DNA of 64,000 nt from Tetrahymena elliotti 4EA (lineage: Eukaryota > Ciliophora > Oligohymenophorea > Hymenostomatida > Tetrahymenidae): contig JH720306.1 of assembly GCA_000231825.2 (NCBI GenBank), forward strand, positions 229,784 through 293,783, given 5' to 3'. Made by a program: the position numbers and the translations under genes. The notes below the pieces were generated by a model that was not told where the DNA came from, made no database searches, and saw nothing but the letters and a program-made list of their open reading frames with translations. Numbering within the stretch: position 1 is the stretch's first letter; each line of letters begins with the position of its first letter. This document shows positions 48,892 through 61,015 of this stretch, one piece after another.

Positions 48892-49719
48892 TAATCTAAT
48901 ATTAAATTAATTATCTTGATCAAAATTTATTTAAATTATTTATTTACTTTTTATGCTATTATTTTTTTCTATTTTCTCAGGTAAACCAAGTATATTTCTG
49001 CCGCTTTTTGATGAAGAAAAAAAGATACTTTTTGGAATTAAAATAGATATATTTCTTACAGCATGACGTGAATCAACTAAAAAATAAATTAGAAAAATCT
49101 AAGAATTATGTTTAAAGTTATTGTTTTTGAATAAATATTAGAGGAGGTATTAGAAAAACTATCAGATTTAAAAGACATCTTAAACTTTGAAATAAATTAA
49201 CTATCTAAAACCATTCAAACATCTACTCAAATTAAAAAATTTTATTGAAATTTATTGAGGAGTTTCTTCTGAAACACTCAACTCTTTATCTAGCAGCACT
49301 AGTTTCTTTTTTATTTTATAAAATTAATCATTTAAAATTTTTGAAAAACTTCTACTTATATTTCAAGTAATCATTTAGAATTCTCACAAAAGAAATTTTA
49401 ATTTTTAAAATTTATTTAAGATTTTGTAGGTTTAAAGGGATAGTTAGTTTATCAATCAAAATAATTGTGGATAAAATATTTTGTGAATTAAAGTTAAAAA
49501 TAGAAATAAAACAATTAAATAGGAATAAAAAAATATTTTGCAATTTAACAAGGCGATGCTCAATTTGCCATTTTTAATTATTTTACTTGATTGGAGAAAA
49601 AAAAGAAAAATCAAAAAAAATTAATATTTAACTTATTGATAGAAGAAAAGTAAGATACACTTTATTTTTAAAGAAAGAAAAAGAATAAGTAAGAATAATA
49701 AAAGTAGGTAAAAGGACCA
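48892..49719. other. Intergenic between divergent genes, may hold a missing first exon
   Basis: The part at 48892-49065 is open in the frame of the downstream dehydratase gene and may encode a targeting presequence. TTTTTTAG on the minus strand near 49075-49082 could be the 3' end of an intron. Beyond that I see only AT-rich DNA containing the presumed divergent promoters. Confidence 0.4.
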
Positions 49720-52700
49720 ATGAATTAGCTAAGAAGAATATCTAACAAGTGCTTTAGGTAATTATATGCCAAGCAAGTCTTTAGGATGGGTAGTGGCAAT
49801 CAAAAGAAATATGATTAAATTTAGGGATAGCAAAAAGAAGAGAATGATGCTGAAATGGGAATTAATCTTTTTCGCCCTAATTAGAAGAATAGTTAATTGT
49901 AAACAAGAAAACAAGATGGGAAAACAAACCTAAGTTTTGTTGACAAAACAGATGCAGAATTCGTAAAGGATTATAGTATATAGCATTATTCAAGAAAGAG
50001 AGCTATTTAAGATGTTGTGGAATCGCTTTATTTCTAAGACCACTCTCAAGCAACTCAATATGAATTTTTAAAGAAATTATCTTCATCAAAAGCTAATGAC
50101 GAAGTTGAAGAAATGGAAAATGACATAGGTTAAGATGTAGAATCATAGTTAAAATAAAATACAAATGTGAATGAAAAAGATTTATAAATGAATTTTGATT
50201 CCCTTTAGAATTTTCTTGAAGAAGATCTAGTTATAACTGATTAAGATTACAAAAGAGTATTAGAGCTTTCTTCTTCTGCAAAAACTGCTATATCATCTAG
50301 CTCAGGTAACATTTAGATGAAAAAAATCCCTGAAAGTTCTTTTGACATTCTTCCAATCATTTAAAACATTCACTTAAACAATCACTTGTTGGCTTTCTTT
50401 GTAAAATATTAAAAGTAAGAAATTATTCATTTATTTTTTGCATGTTTTTTTGATATGTCTAACTCTATCACTCACTGTATTAGTTGCCTAAGAATTTTTT
50501 AGTGCTACAAATTAGTTGTTAAATTTAGAAAATTAAGCCAGGAATTATTATTTAATAGAAATAGAAAGAGAGAGAAAGATATTTTTTATTGAATTAATTA
50601 AAATTATTAAATAAATAGGTATTTCTTTTCTCTACAATACTATGCACTTATCAGCAAGTTGAAGTAAAATGTTGATGATTTGGAATACATTAAATAATTC
50701 GAAATGAGCAAATATGAAGAAAAGAGAAAAGTTCTTTCAGAAATTAATTCTCAAGCTAAACTTAAATACAAACCAGTTTTCTTAAATACTGAGGAAACTA
50801 AGGCTCATTTTGGATATGCTATCTTGTTAAGAAATATTAGACAGAAATTTGTAAAACAGCTTTTATTTCATAATATTTTTTTATTAATTTGTTGATTGTT
50901 TTTAGGAACACTATGATGCTAGAAAATCAATAACTATTCTTAGAGCCTTGGTCACATTTGATTAAAACATAGGTGATGATTTTTTTGATCTTATTGGAAA
51001 TCACTTTTTAAAATCTAAAAGCGAGTTTACTACTTTTGAGTTAGTTTAATATCACTTTTTGTTAGCAATCTAAAGTGAAAGACGTGGTTAAATTATAAAC
51101 AATGATATTCAATAAAAAGTAATTAATGAATACTTAAGCAGAGACGAGTCTGAATTTACAAGTTAGATTTTAAATCTGATAATTAAATTAAGAGTCATGT
51201 TCCCTCTTTATTCAGTTCACCAAATAAATTTAGTGCTAGCTAGAATGCAAATGCAATTTACTCGTTAAATAACTATGTTTACAACTAAATAGCTATTAGA
51301 AATTGCAATGGTTTTCTTGTAAAACAACATACACTTCAACAAGTATTTTGTTGAAATACTCTTTCTTACTATTTTTAAAAATCTTCCATAAGAGAAAGCT
51401 GTAAAATCTAAAGTTGTCATCTAGATCTTGAAATATTTCAAAAATAAAAACCTTTATTACTTATAGCGTATTGATGAAAAATCATAGTACCATAAAGAAG
51501 ATATATGGTCAAACAACAATGAAGAAGAATAGGAAGAGATTACTGAAGATTTTGATAATTATTCAGGATCAAATTTTTAATCTTCTGATTTTGAACATTT
51601 ATAAAAGGAGGACTCCTCAACAAAAGTTTTTAAAAATTCTATGAAAACAACCCTTAAAATAGAAGGTCTATTCGATGCTATGATATCTGGTATTGTTAAA
51701 GAAATTAGCTCTGGCACTGTCCTTAAACCTTATAGTCTTCATCTTTTAATTAACATCTGTATTTCAAATTAAGTAAACAAGTAAGCATACTATGATATTT
51801 TAATTACTGAATATGCTAAAATACTTCCTAAAGCTAGCTTTTTAATGTTTGCTCGCATGTATTAAATTCTCTCTGATCAATTCTTAATTTAGAAGCCTTT
51901 ACATATTCTATCTTCAACCAAGGTGAAGAGTAATATTAAATAAGAATATGTTTCATATCAAAAGACACAATAGCTCTTAATTTCATTCAATAAACAGCAA
52001 TAATCTAAAGGAAAGTTCCTCAATTAACAAGAATATCGTGTTTTAAGTGAAAAATCAATGAAACTCACTCGTCTCTTGTTACTTAAATTAAATTTCAGCG
52101 TTTCAAATTTATGGAGCTATGTGGTAAACTAAATTCGCTTTGATTAAATTGAGTAAACTGATCTTGATATTTTATCTTCATCAGTTATTTACTGTAATAA
52201 TCTTATAGCTGATATAGATAAATATGTAGATCAATAAATCAATTCAAGTATGACATTGCTTTAAAATGCCTAATAAATAAATAATTTTATTGAGTTCCAT
52301 ATGAAGAAGACTGTCCCTTTCATAGATATTTCTAAATTTGTTTCTAACATTCACATAAACATTGTTGACCCCAATATGAATATCAAATACAACTCCAAAA
52401 TTGATTTAATGTTTTAGCTTATTAAGCGTCAATTTTTAATTAAGTACTAGCCTTATATAGAAAGAAATGCTCTAGTTAATTAAATGATATTTGATGCTAA
52501 ACTTAACAACATAGAAACTTCCTCTGCTACATTAATCAATTTTGTAAACTAAAGTTAATGCAATTATAAAGGAGAAGAAAGAGGTATCACTTATTTAAAA
52601 AGACATTTCTCCAAAATTCTAAATCAACCTTTTGTTATGATCAGCATTAAGGATTTCGAAAAATATATATAAGAATATCTAGAAGAAGACTCTAGCTCTC

Positions 52701-53086
52701 AATATGAATCTATTCCCAATTTCATAGAATACAAATTGCAAGATGTTGCTCTTCCCAAAGACTTAAACTTACCTCAAGAAGTATTAAATACCTTAGAGCT
52801 ATTTGAACAATAAATAGCTTAGATATTCAATGAATGTAAATAAGAATATGAGTAAAGTAAGGAATAAAATAAAAACAAAAAGAATAGATTCTAAAAATAC
52901 ACTAAAAAGCCTAGACAACCACAAAACGATAAATAATAAAGTGAAGAATCATTATCCAGTGAAAATGAAATAGATGATGAAAGTATTAATAATCAGCAAT
53001 AGTAACAATAAAATAAATTATTTGAAGACCCTAATAAAATCAATCAAAACTAAGAAAAGAATAACAAATATTACCAAATTGATTGA
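49720..53086 (+). CDS. Large helical protein, 1035 aa, probably mitochondrial, unrecognised
   Basis: Exons 49720-50414, 50619-50850 and 50906-53086 are joined by introns of 204 and 55 bp (phases 2 and 0). The N-terminus MNQLRRISNKCFRQLYAKQV is basic, lacks acidic residues and looks like a mitochondrial presequence. After an acidic, Gln-rich stretch (to ~230), residues ~235-800 are a long run of amphipathic helices (for example HYDARKSITILRALVTFDQ, FELVQYHFLLAIQ, LIIKLRVMFPLYS and KLTRLLLLKLNFS) resembling the alpha-helical repeat arrays of organellar RNA-binding proteins (OPR, PPR, FASTK/RAP-like). I see no clear repeat consensus or RAP domain, so that is only a suggestion. The last ~130 residues are low complexity, with a Lys/Gln-rich then acidic tail. 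Confidence 0.8.
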
Positions 53087-54435
53087 ATGAACATCATAAA
53101 GCAACAAATAAATAAATCAACCAAGCAAGTTAAAAATACAACAAAGGATTTTAGTATTTGTTTATTCATCTTTTTATTTATGTTAAATTTTAAATTAATT
53201 TTTATACTCTTTTTAACTCATGTAAAAATCATTCAAATCTGATTTTAATTAAATTAAAAAACAATAAATTTATTTTTATTGATCAATAATAAATACACTC
53301 TAAAAAGCCATACTTTAAATTACTAAAATAAAGTTGTTTCACTTTTTTTATTCATAAAAAAGAAAATGAAACTTTTAAATTATATTTAAGTTATAATTTC
53401 ATTTTATTTATTTTATTTTTTTAGATTTTTTTGTATTTAGAAAATTCAAATTAGAACTAATCTTGGTGTATTTATTAAATTTGCTCATTTTTTTGTGGTA
53501 TTTTTTATTTAAATTCTTCTTTATATTTTAGGGGTATAAATAGCAAGACACGTATCTTCATTTTAAAGAAAGTTAATTTTATTAACTGTGAGTAAATTTC
53601 AGTTTATGTATTAATATTTTGAAAACGATTTGAGTAAATATCAAAATCTTTCTGTAAACTACAATAAATGTTTTGCAGACTGAGAGAAAATATAATTTGA
53701 AAAGAATATCTTATTATTAACAAAAGTTCATTTCTCATAAAATAGTTAAGTGAATAATTAATTTTTTTAGAAGAAGTTTTATTTGTTTATGAAGAAGAGA
53801 AACTTCAGGTTTTAAACAAAAATTAGTATTTACTTTCTAACAAAAATCTTTTATATGAAGTTATTAAATTAATAAGATATAGAGTTATTAGTTTTTTTTG
53901 TAAATTACTGTATGTGTAAATATGCAGATAGTGTATGATCTCAATCATATTTAACAATTTTTAGAATTTCCTTAATATTTAGTTATTCAATTAATAAATC
54001 TTTTTGGATACAGATGAGTCTTTTAAATATTTTGCAAATCTTTTAATCTTTACAATTCTGATTTTTCTTTTCTAGTATTTATTTATCTTAGAAATTTGGA
54101 AATATTTAGCCTAATTATTAATGATGTTTGAGAAGAATTTTTATATTGGGTATCAAGAATAACATATCAATAAGCAAAAGAGATTTTGATTTCTAATAGC
54201 AAAGATTTAAAGTAGATAAACATAAACATAGAAAATATATGAAGTAGATAGTTTTATAATAAATTAAGTATATTGTATTTATTTATGTAGGTAGGTAGTA
54301 GTATTTATGGTTATTATCCTATTTAATATATTATTAAATTTAATCATTATATTATTTCTTTAATATAAAGTAATTCAATCAATCTTAAAAAATAATTAGC
54401 TAGTTAGTTCTCTAAAATATTTGGAGTTGAATGAA
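53087..54435. other. Intergenic between convergent genes, 1.3 kb
   Basis: AT-rich with no convincing coding stretch, repeat array or RNA gene on either strand. Confidence 0.5.
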
Positions 54436-55760
54436 TCATTATAATTTTTCTTTTTCATTCTTTTGGTCTTTTTGAGTATCTTCAAGCTCAATTAATATTA
54501 GGTCATCATCCTCGTCATCTTCTTTTTCAATAAGATGTCTAAGCTTTGAGACTCTTTCTTTAATTTCAGTCAATTTCTCAGCATTATCCAACAGTTATCT
54601 AATCACCTTTCTTAATTCTAATTATTTTTAGATTAAATTTAGATAAAAGTTCTAAATTAATTTGATGTAAAAAAAATAAATATTCTAAAATACTTTGACA
54701 CTTAGTTTGTAATTCTTCTTCTGTCCTAGAAAGTGTGCAATCTTAAATAGAATACTCACAATTATCATTAAATTCGATCAAATTAAGAGTAATTTCCTTG
54801 AAAATTTCTGCTATTTTAGTGAGATTGTTGGCCACTTCACCGCGCTCGATTGAGTCAGCAACTTTATTTAAAGCATATGAACCTACAATGCCACCTACCT
54901 GATTTTTAAAAAAATAATTAGTTTTTTAAGTAATTTCATTCATTAGCTATTTACTAGCCAGGAAATTTGCATTCTGGGCATCAAAATTTGCACTGGTAAA
55001 GATGATGTTCCAATGAAGGAGTAATATAATAAGATGAGAGCTCCCATAGATATGTTTGAAAGAGCTATTCCTTTGGTCCAAACTATGTTGCTGAGACTCT
55101 TAATACTGTAGGATATGGTACTCTTGAAAAACTTTCTAATTTTTTCTCCTACAGTGCTACTAGAGCTTGCCTATAATTAATCCTTTAAATCTTTGTAAAT
55201 TTGTTTTTCTTCTTTTTCACAAGAAAAGTAGTTATAGAGTTCAGCTCTATCAACCAAATCTGCACTGATTTCTATTTGAATACACCACTCTGATATTTAG
55301 TTGGCTAATACTTCTAAGTCTTTGACTATTTTATATTTATTTAATTATTTTGCATGTTCAAAATGGAAGTTATTAAATAATAAAAATCAAATGATATTTT
55401 TAAAAATTTTTTACACAAATGATAATCTTTTCTAGCAGCTTAAAAATCTAATCCTTTAGGAATGGCATAGTTGTCATAAAATACAAGTTCAAAATAAGGT
55501 TGTTTCATTTTCTTTTGGTAACTGTAGAGTAAATCTCCATCAATCATATTAATAAATTATCTTTTGGCATCTTACATTTCAGCAAAAGATAATTTCTCAA
55601 ATTCGATTTCAAGAGAATTAAAAGCATCACGTCTCCATTCTGAAAATGTGAAAGGAATAAATGGAGGTTTATGAGTATTTAAATCAGTTTTTAAAATCTT
55701 GTTTGTTATAATATCGTATTGAAGTTTGAGATGTTTTTTAATGTCAGTTTTAGAATCCAT
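54436..55760 (-). CDS. Unknown 367 aa protein with a central hydrophobic pair
   Basis: Four exons in order of translation (55760-55415, 55325-54955, 54898-54694, 54617-54436); introns 89, 56 and 76 bp in phases 1, 0 and 1. The N-terminal ~115 residues are globular (PPFIPFTFSEWRRDAFNSLE, PYFELVFYDNYAIPKGLDF). A helical region follows, then IALSNISMGALILLYYSFIG (~205-225) and VGGIVGSYALNKVADSIERG (~240-260), a Gly-rich hydrophobic hairpin like a membrane insertion loop. The C-terminus is coiled-coil and acidic (KERVSKLRHLIEKEDDEDDD). No GTPase motif is seen, so similarity to dynamin-like proteins is not supported. The 5' end may be incomplete: a coding-like stretch lies upstream in another frame, separated by an A10 run. 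Confidence 0.72.
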
Positions 55761-57258
55761 TTCAATTATTTTTTTTTTAGAATTATTTCAATCTTTTGAT
55801 TAATAAACTTTTGAAAACTTTTAACCCAGTTAGTACTTTCCTTAACTAATTTATCAAAAATTTTTTATAGAAAACAATCTCATTTGACTTTGATTGATTG
55901 TTCTTCCTCTTCTTACTATTTGCATAAGACACTTTAAATGCATATTCAGTTTACGCATCACATTATAATAGAAACTGTCAATACGAACAAGGCAATTGAA
56001 TCAAATGCTAGCTAAGCTGCATAAATTTTATGATCAAAAATAATGTGAATACTTAACAATCCCCTAATTTTTCTATTAAAAAATAGACAATCTCTAATCA
56101 TTAAAATATTCATAATAAACTTAAATTATAAAAAATATTTTTTAAAATGAAAATTTGTTAATGTAAAAGTAAATATAAATATTTATCCTTTAAAAATAGT
56201 GTATGTATATTTTACTTATTTAGATTTATTTTCAGTAAAAATTTAAACAAGCAAACAACGAAGTAAATAAATATTAAAGTCTTTGTATTTATTCTAACTA
56301 TTCTTTTTAACTTAAATGGTTTTATTTTAAATATTACTCAATATTTTGTGACATTTTTATTCAGTTAAAAAACATACAAATTTAAATCTAATAATCTAAT
56401 AAAAATTTTGAATAAATGATATTCTAATCCAAAAATCTTTTTCAAGATATTCAAATGGTGAGGATTTTTTTAAAGTTTAAAATAGACATTTATAAGATTG
56501 TAAAGTTTATTTTATTAATAAATAGTACTTTTAAATTAAAAAACAAATATCATGAAACCTATCAAATCAAAACAATTTTACTATTATTTTAATAACTAAA
56601 ATACTTTGTTCTTCTTTATTTTTAAAAATGACAATACATGTTCAAACTTTCTTAATTCATATAGTTTTTAAGTAAAACAACTTAGAAAATGGTAATCTGT
56701 TTTAGTTAAAAAATTTTGAATGCTTTGTACTTTAATAAATCTAAATAAGAGTAGTGTTATTTAAATATTATCATGTAAAAATGGTTTGAGTTTTTAAATA
56801 CAAAATTTATTTTAAGCATCATCATTAGTATTTGATTAATCCTAATTTAATAATCAAAGAATAAATAATAAACATGCATTCAACTTATACATAAAAATGA
56901 TAATAATAATTTATTAATCAATATTTCATAAAATAAAATAGGTTTTTTATATATTAAATTATTAGAAACAAGTAAAATCTAAATGATAAATAGTAGTAAG
57001 AAACAGAAACTGTGTTGTAAAAAATTCTAATATAGATTTGTATTTATCAAATTAATTAATCAATCATAAATTAATATTTGATATTTTCAAAACGGATTGA
57101 TTAATTCATTAAAAATAATGATAGAAGTTTAATTTTTAATTTTGCATATTTTTAAAAAGTTTTACTAAAAAACACACACTGTTTTTGTTTGATTAAAGAA
57201 AGAAGATTTAATAAACAAAAAATACTTAAAAATAGTATTAAAAGGATATTATATTAAA
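55761..57258. other. Intergenic, with a coding-like stretch at its left end
   Basis: The first 165 bp (to about 55925) contain a minus-strand reading frame that may belong to the gene at 54436-55760. The remainder, 55930-57258, is AT-rich without recognisable features. Confidence 0.45.
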
Positions 57259-57753
57259 ATGAAAAAGGTAGATTTCCAAATAGTTTTTCTTTTGGCTCTC
57301 ATATCTTCAGCCTAGAGTGTTAAAACAATATATAATTAAAATGGAAAAGTTTTAAAAAGCGACTATGTTTCATAGGTTTTTGAAGAAACAGAGAAGTTAA
57401 TAGAGAGCTATAATTAAATGGAAGAGAGATCATAAAAATTAATTCCAAATAAAATGTTCCTTTAAGATACTTAATCCACATGTTCAAAAGATGATGAATG
57501 TTTGAATGATGGAATTTGTTATGAAAAGCAATGCTATTGTAAAACTTTATTTGTGGGTCCAATTTGCTAATATTAGCTTAATAGCCCACCAGAAGTAGGC
57601 AAATTAATGTTTTTAATTATATGCATATGCAGCGTCATAGCTGGTATCCTCCTCATGAAATTGTTAAACTTTATAATATAAATGAGATAAGAAGCTAAAT
57701 TGCAAAGAGAAGGGGAATACAATGATAACAAATATGAAATATGGTCTTAATGA
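57259..57753 (+). CDS. Small type I membrane protein with one EGF-like domain
   Basis: A single exon from ATG 57259 to TGA 57751-57753 gives 164 aa. Residues 1-19 (KKVDFQIVFLLALISSAQS) are a standard signal peptide with an Ala-x-Ser cleavage region. Residues 20-74 are charged helix. Residues 75-103 hold six cysteines spaced C-x5-C-x5-C-x4-C-x1-C-x8-C, with NDGIC and VGPIC, an EGF-like domain with three expected disulphides. Residues ~115-140 (GKLMFLIICICSVIAGILLM) span the membrane, and a 25-residue charged tail (RQEAKLQREGEYND) would be cytosolic. It probably sits at the cell surface or in a secretory compartment as a receptor or adhesion component. The partner is unknown, and the single EGF unit near the membrane is simple for this class. 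Confidence 0.85.
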
Positions 57754-58841
57754 AATGCTAGAGTAATAAAAAGACAAAACTCTCCTTTGATAATTTTCTA
57801 TTTTTTTTGCTTGTTTACTATCTAATATTTTCGTTGTACGTTTTGCTCTACTAAATTTATTAAGCTGATTAAAAAAAACGGATAATGTAAATAATACTAT
57901 GGAAAATAATTTTTGCTGATTGATTTAGAGGAATGGGTTTGGATAAATTGAAATAGTTCTTAAAATATATAAATTATGCATTTCTAAGTAGTTTTGTTAC
58001 ACATTATACTTAAGTGTGTGTATTCACATACTAAATTTGAAAATTAATATTGTTTTTAATGCCATCATCATAACTATATTATAACTGGCTAGATATTTGA
58101 AATCTTTAAGAAATTTATTCAATTTTTTGATAGAAATAAAATAATTAATATTTTATAATATTATTTTTATTATCATCACTAATGATTAATTTATTGTATC
58201 TCTACCAAAAAATTTATAATTTATTTAAATTTTTGTTTGTTTATCACTTTATAATTTATTAATCTACTTGTCATCCATTAAAAATTATTTTATTTGTTTA
58301 AATGAAAATTAAATTATTAAAAAACATAAATTTAAATTATCTTGGAATAAAAAGATAAAAGTTTTCTAATTTTGGATGGAGATAGAATTAGGTGTATTTA
58401 TTATTATCACTATTTATCTTAATAATTGTATTGATGGAATAAATATTATTTATTTTTTAAGTTTATGGCTTTATAAATTATTTTTAATAAAAAAAAGAAA
58501 TATATTTTTTGGATGGAAATAGATAGAACTAGTTATTTTTTATTATTATTTAATTTTAAGTTTGATAAAGTAGATTTTATTTGATTTTCTAATAGGAAAT
58601 ATTGTTTTAATTTTTTTAAATCACAATTATTAGATAAAAAGAAAGCATTTTTTTATGGGCTATTTCTAAATTTCAAACTTAAAATTTATCTCCATAATTC
58701 ATGTAAAATAATAAAATTCATTTTATTTTATTTATTTTTATCTTTCTAATCTCATTTTATTATTAAAATTAACAAATTAAATATCCATATAATTTAACTG
58801 ATGATACATTAAAAATTAATTTTCTTTTATTTAATTTACAT
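57754..58841. repeat. Intergenic, with a diverged ~135 bp direct repeat
   Basis: Two similar stretches, near 58373 and 58509, both begin TTGGATGGA(G/A)ATAGA and continue with TATTATTATTA-rich sequence. They look like an old direct duplication of about 135 bp. No gene is present. Confidence 0.4.
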
Positions 58842-60606
58842 TCAATATTTTTTAAATTTTTTGTTTTATTCTTCATATTTATTTGGTTTATGATTACCAT
58901 AAGAGCCTTTTCTCTTATTTTAATTATTATATGATCCGTTTTAATGCTAATTGTTGTTATTATTATTATATCCATAAGAGTTATTAGTTGTATTAGATTA
59001 ATATTTATTATATGATTTTTATGGAGCACTAGAGAAATTGTGTCTTTTTTATGGGAGGTGATCTTAACTGTTAGCAGATTATGGATTTGGTAAGAAGTGG
59101 CAGTCTTGATCTATTCTAGGCATTCTATTTTTATTCATATATTATTATATTATTTATTATTTAAGGATAAAGCTCAATTTACTCTGAATGATGACATGGA
59201 AGTGGTTCTTTTTCAAAATATTCATGATGTAGTGCCTGATTTGAATCTAATCTTTCTTCTGGATTCATGGTCAAAAGAGCTTGTAAAAAGTCTAAAGTAA
59301 TTGAATCAATAGTTGGTACTTTTTATTTCATGTATGATATTAAGGAAGCAGTATAATCTTTTTTAGGCTATTATTTAATTTTGATCAAATAAATAATTAA
59401 GTTTTAAAATTATTTTTTTTACTTGCAAATCTTTCCAAAATTTAAATGTTGTCAAGCCAGTCCATGAATCAGGATCTGGAGATCCACATTTTTCATATAT
59501 TTACTCAATTTAGGAACTTTCGTTTTTGCCTTTGAATATGGGCTCTCCTAGAATAAGCTCTGCCATAAAGCATCCTGCACTCCAAACATCACTCTTAAAG
59601 CTATAATTTTTATCACCTGTTTATTTGTTAGTTACTATGATAAATTCTCCAAAAGAAATGATTTATTTTACCTAAAAGAATTTCAGGAGCTCTATACCAA
59701 AGAGTAACTACAATAGAAGTAAGAGGACGTAAAAGAGGCTTTTCAACTTATCTAGCTAAACCAAAATCACCAATTTTTAAAACACCCTCTTTATTTAACA
59801 GCAAATTTGCACCTATTAATTTGATTAAAATACTTTTGATTGTTCGCGGAATACGAATAAAGCAAAATTGAATGATATTTATAATAGTTAATGAGAGTTA
59901 CTTTTTAGATCTCTGTGAATTACATTATTTTAATGTAAGAAATCTAATCCTCTAAATAGCTGCTGCATTACACATTTTATCTATGGTTATGAGAATGTCT
60001 ACTTTTTTCTTATTAAACCTTAAAAGTCATGTTCCATATAATCAAAAACTAAGAAAGTTGTAATCTTAGGTTTTCCTTTATCTTGAATTGCTATTTTTAA
60101 CAAGACATTATGAATATTTAGATCACTCCATTAATTTTAACTAACTTACTTCTCATTGTTACTATTTCATTTATTTTCAAAATATTTTACTAGTCGAGCT
60201 TTTGTAAAAGTTTTATCTCCCTAAGTGCTGTAATTGGGAACTTTTGTGCAATATTAAAAATATTAAATGTAAGTTTTTGACATATTTCTAAATATTTTAC
60301 ACCATCCTTTTCTTATGATACATCTAACTACTTTAGCGCATATAGTTTATTACTTACTGATTTTCTATTTGCCTTATGGACAAGCCTATTTTTTAAAATT
60401 CATTCATCAATCTCTAAATTGCTATAAAAATCAATCAATTACCCATAAGTACCAGATCCTACTTATTGTAAAATATTATAATCCTCATTTAAATCTCTTG
60501 ATCTCATTTAGTCTAATGTAACCCTATCAAACTAAAAGTCATCAGTAAGATCTTTTACATCGAGCTCACCTTCTTCTATTTCCTTTGCAACTTCTTCTTA
60601 GCTCAT
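58842..60606 (-). CDS. CDK9/Bur1-type cyclin-dependent kinase with PITALRE helix
   Basis: Eight exons in order of translation (60606-60443, 60385-60301, 60240-60150, 60090-59902, 59812-59672, 59616-59423, 59367-59183, 59124-58842) give 443 aa; the introns are 55-89 bp. All kinase landmarks are present: GSGTYG (50-55), catalytic Lys73 in YALKQL, the cyclin-binding helix PITALRE (85-91), HRDLK (172-176), DFG (192-194), the T-loop Thr208 in [16 protein letters not shown], and SDVWSAGC. The ending [12 protein letters not shown] then [13 protein letters not shown] matches the CDK9/CDK12 group. PITALRE is the CDK9 (P-TEFb) signature, so the expected job is phosphorylating the RNA polymerase II tail and elongation factors with a cyclin T or K partner. 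A ~70-residue Asn/Gln/Lys/Tyr-rich tail follows the kinase fold. Confidence 0.93.
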
Positions 60607-61015
60607 GTATTTGAATAATTTATTCTATTAAAAAAAAGCTTCTAACTTTTAGACTTATTAGTTAATTGATATAAGATAAATTTAATATAATATATTTCCT
60701 AAATGAATGAATCTATCTATCTATCAATCTTTATTACAAATATGAAATTAACTAGCTGGCTAGCAAACAAGCAAGAAGCCAATCTAATTTTCTCAAAATT
60801 ATTTACAAACACAGAAAAATTATTTTTTTCACTGAAATTCCTCTTTCGATTTCTTTCACTTTTTATCTCTAATATATATCAAATTGAATTACTTTTTGCT
60901 CCTAATGTCTTATATAAATTTGATGATTTAAAATAATTTTCTGAAATTTATTTTACTGTTTTTGAATAAAAAATTCTTAACAAATATAAAGTCAAAAACA
61001 ATAACCATTAAAATA
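60607..61015. other. Short intergenic spacer
   Basis: About 0.4 kb between two minus-strand genes, with a CTAT/ATGA microsatellite near 60703-60730. Nothing else seen. Confidence 0.5.

Noticed and set aside
54436..55760. Dynamin or septin-like GTPase
   Set aside because: A Gly-rich hydrophobic hairpin is present, but there is no P-loop (GxxxxGKS/T) and no other G motif.
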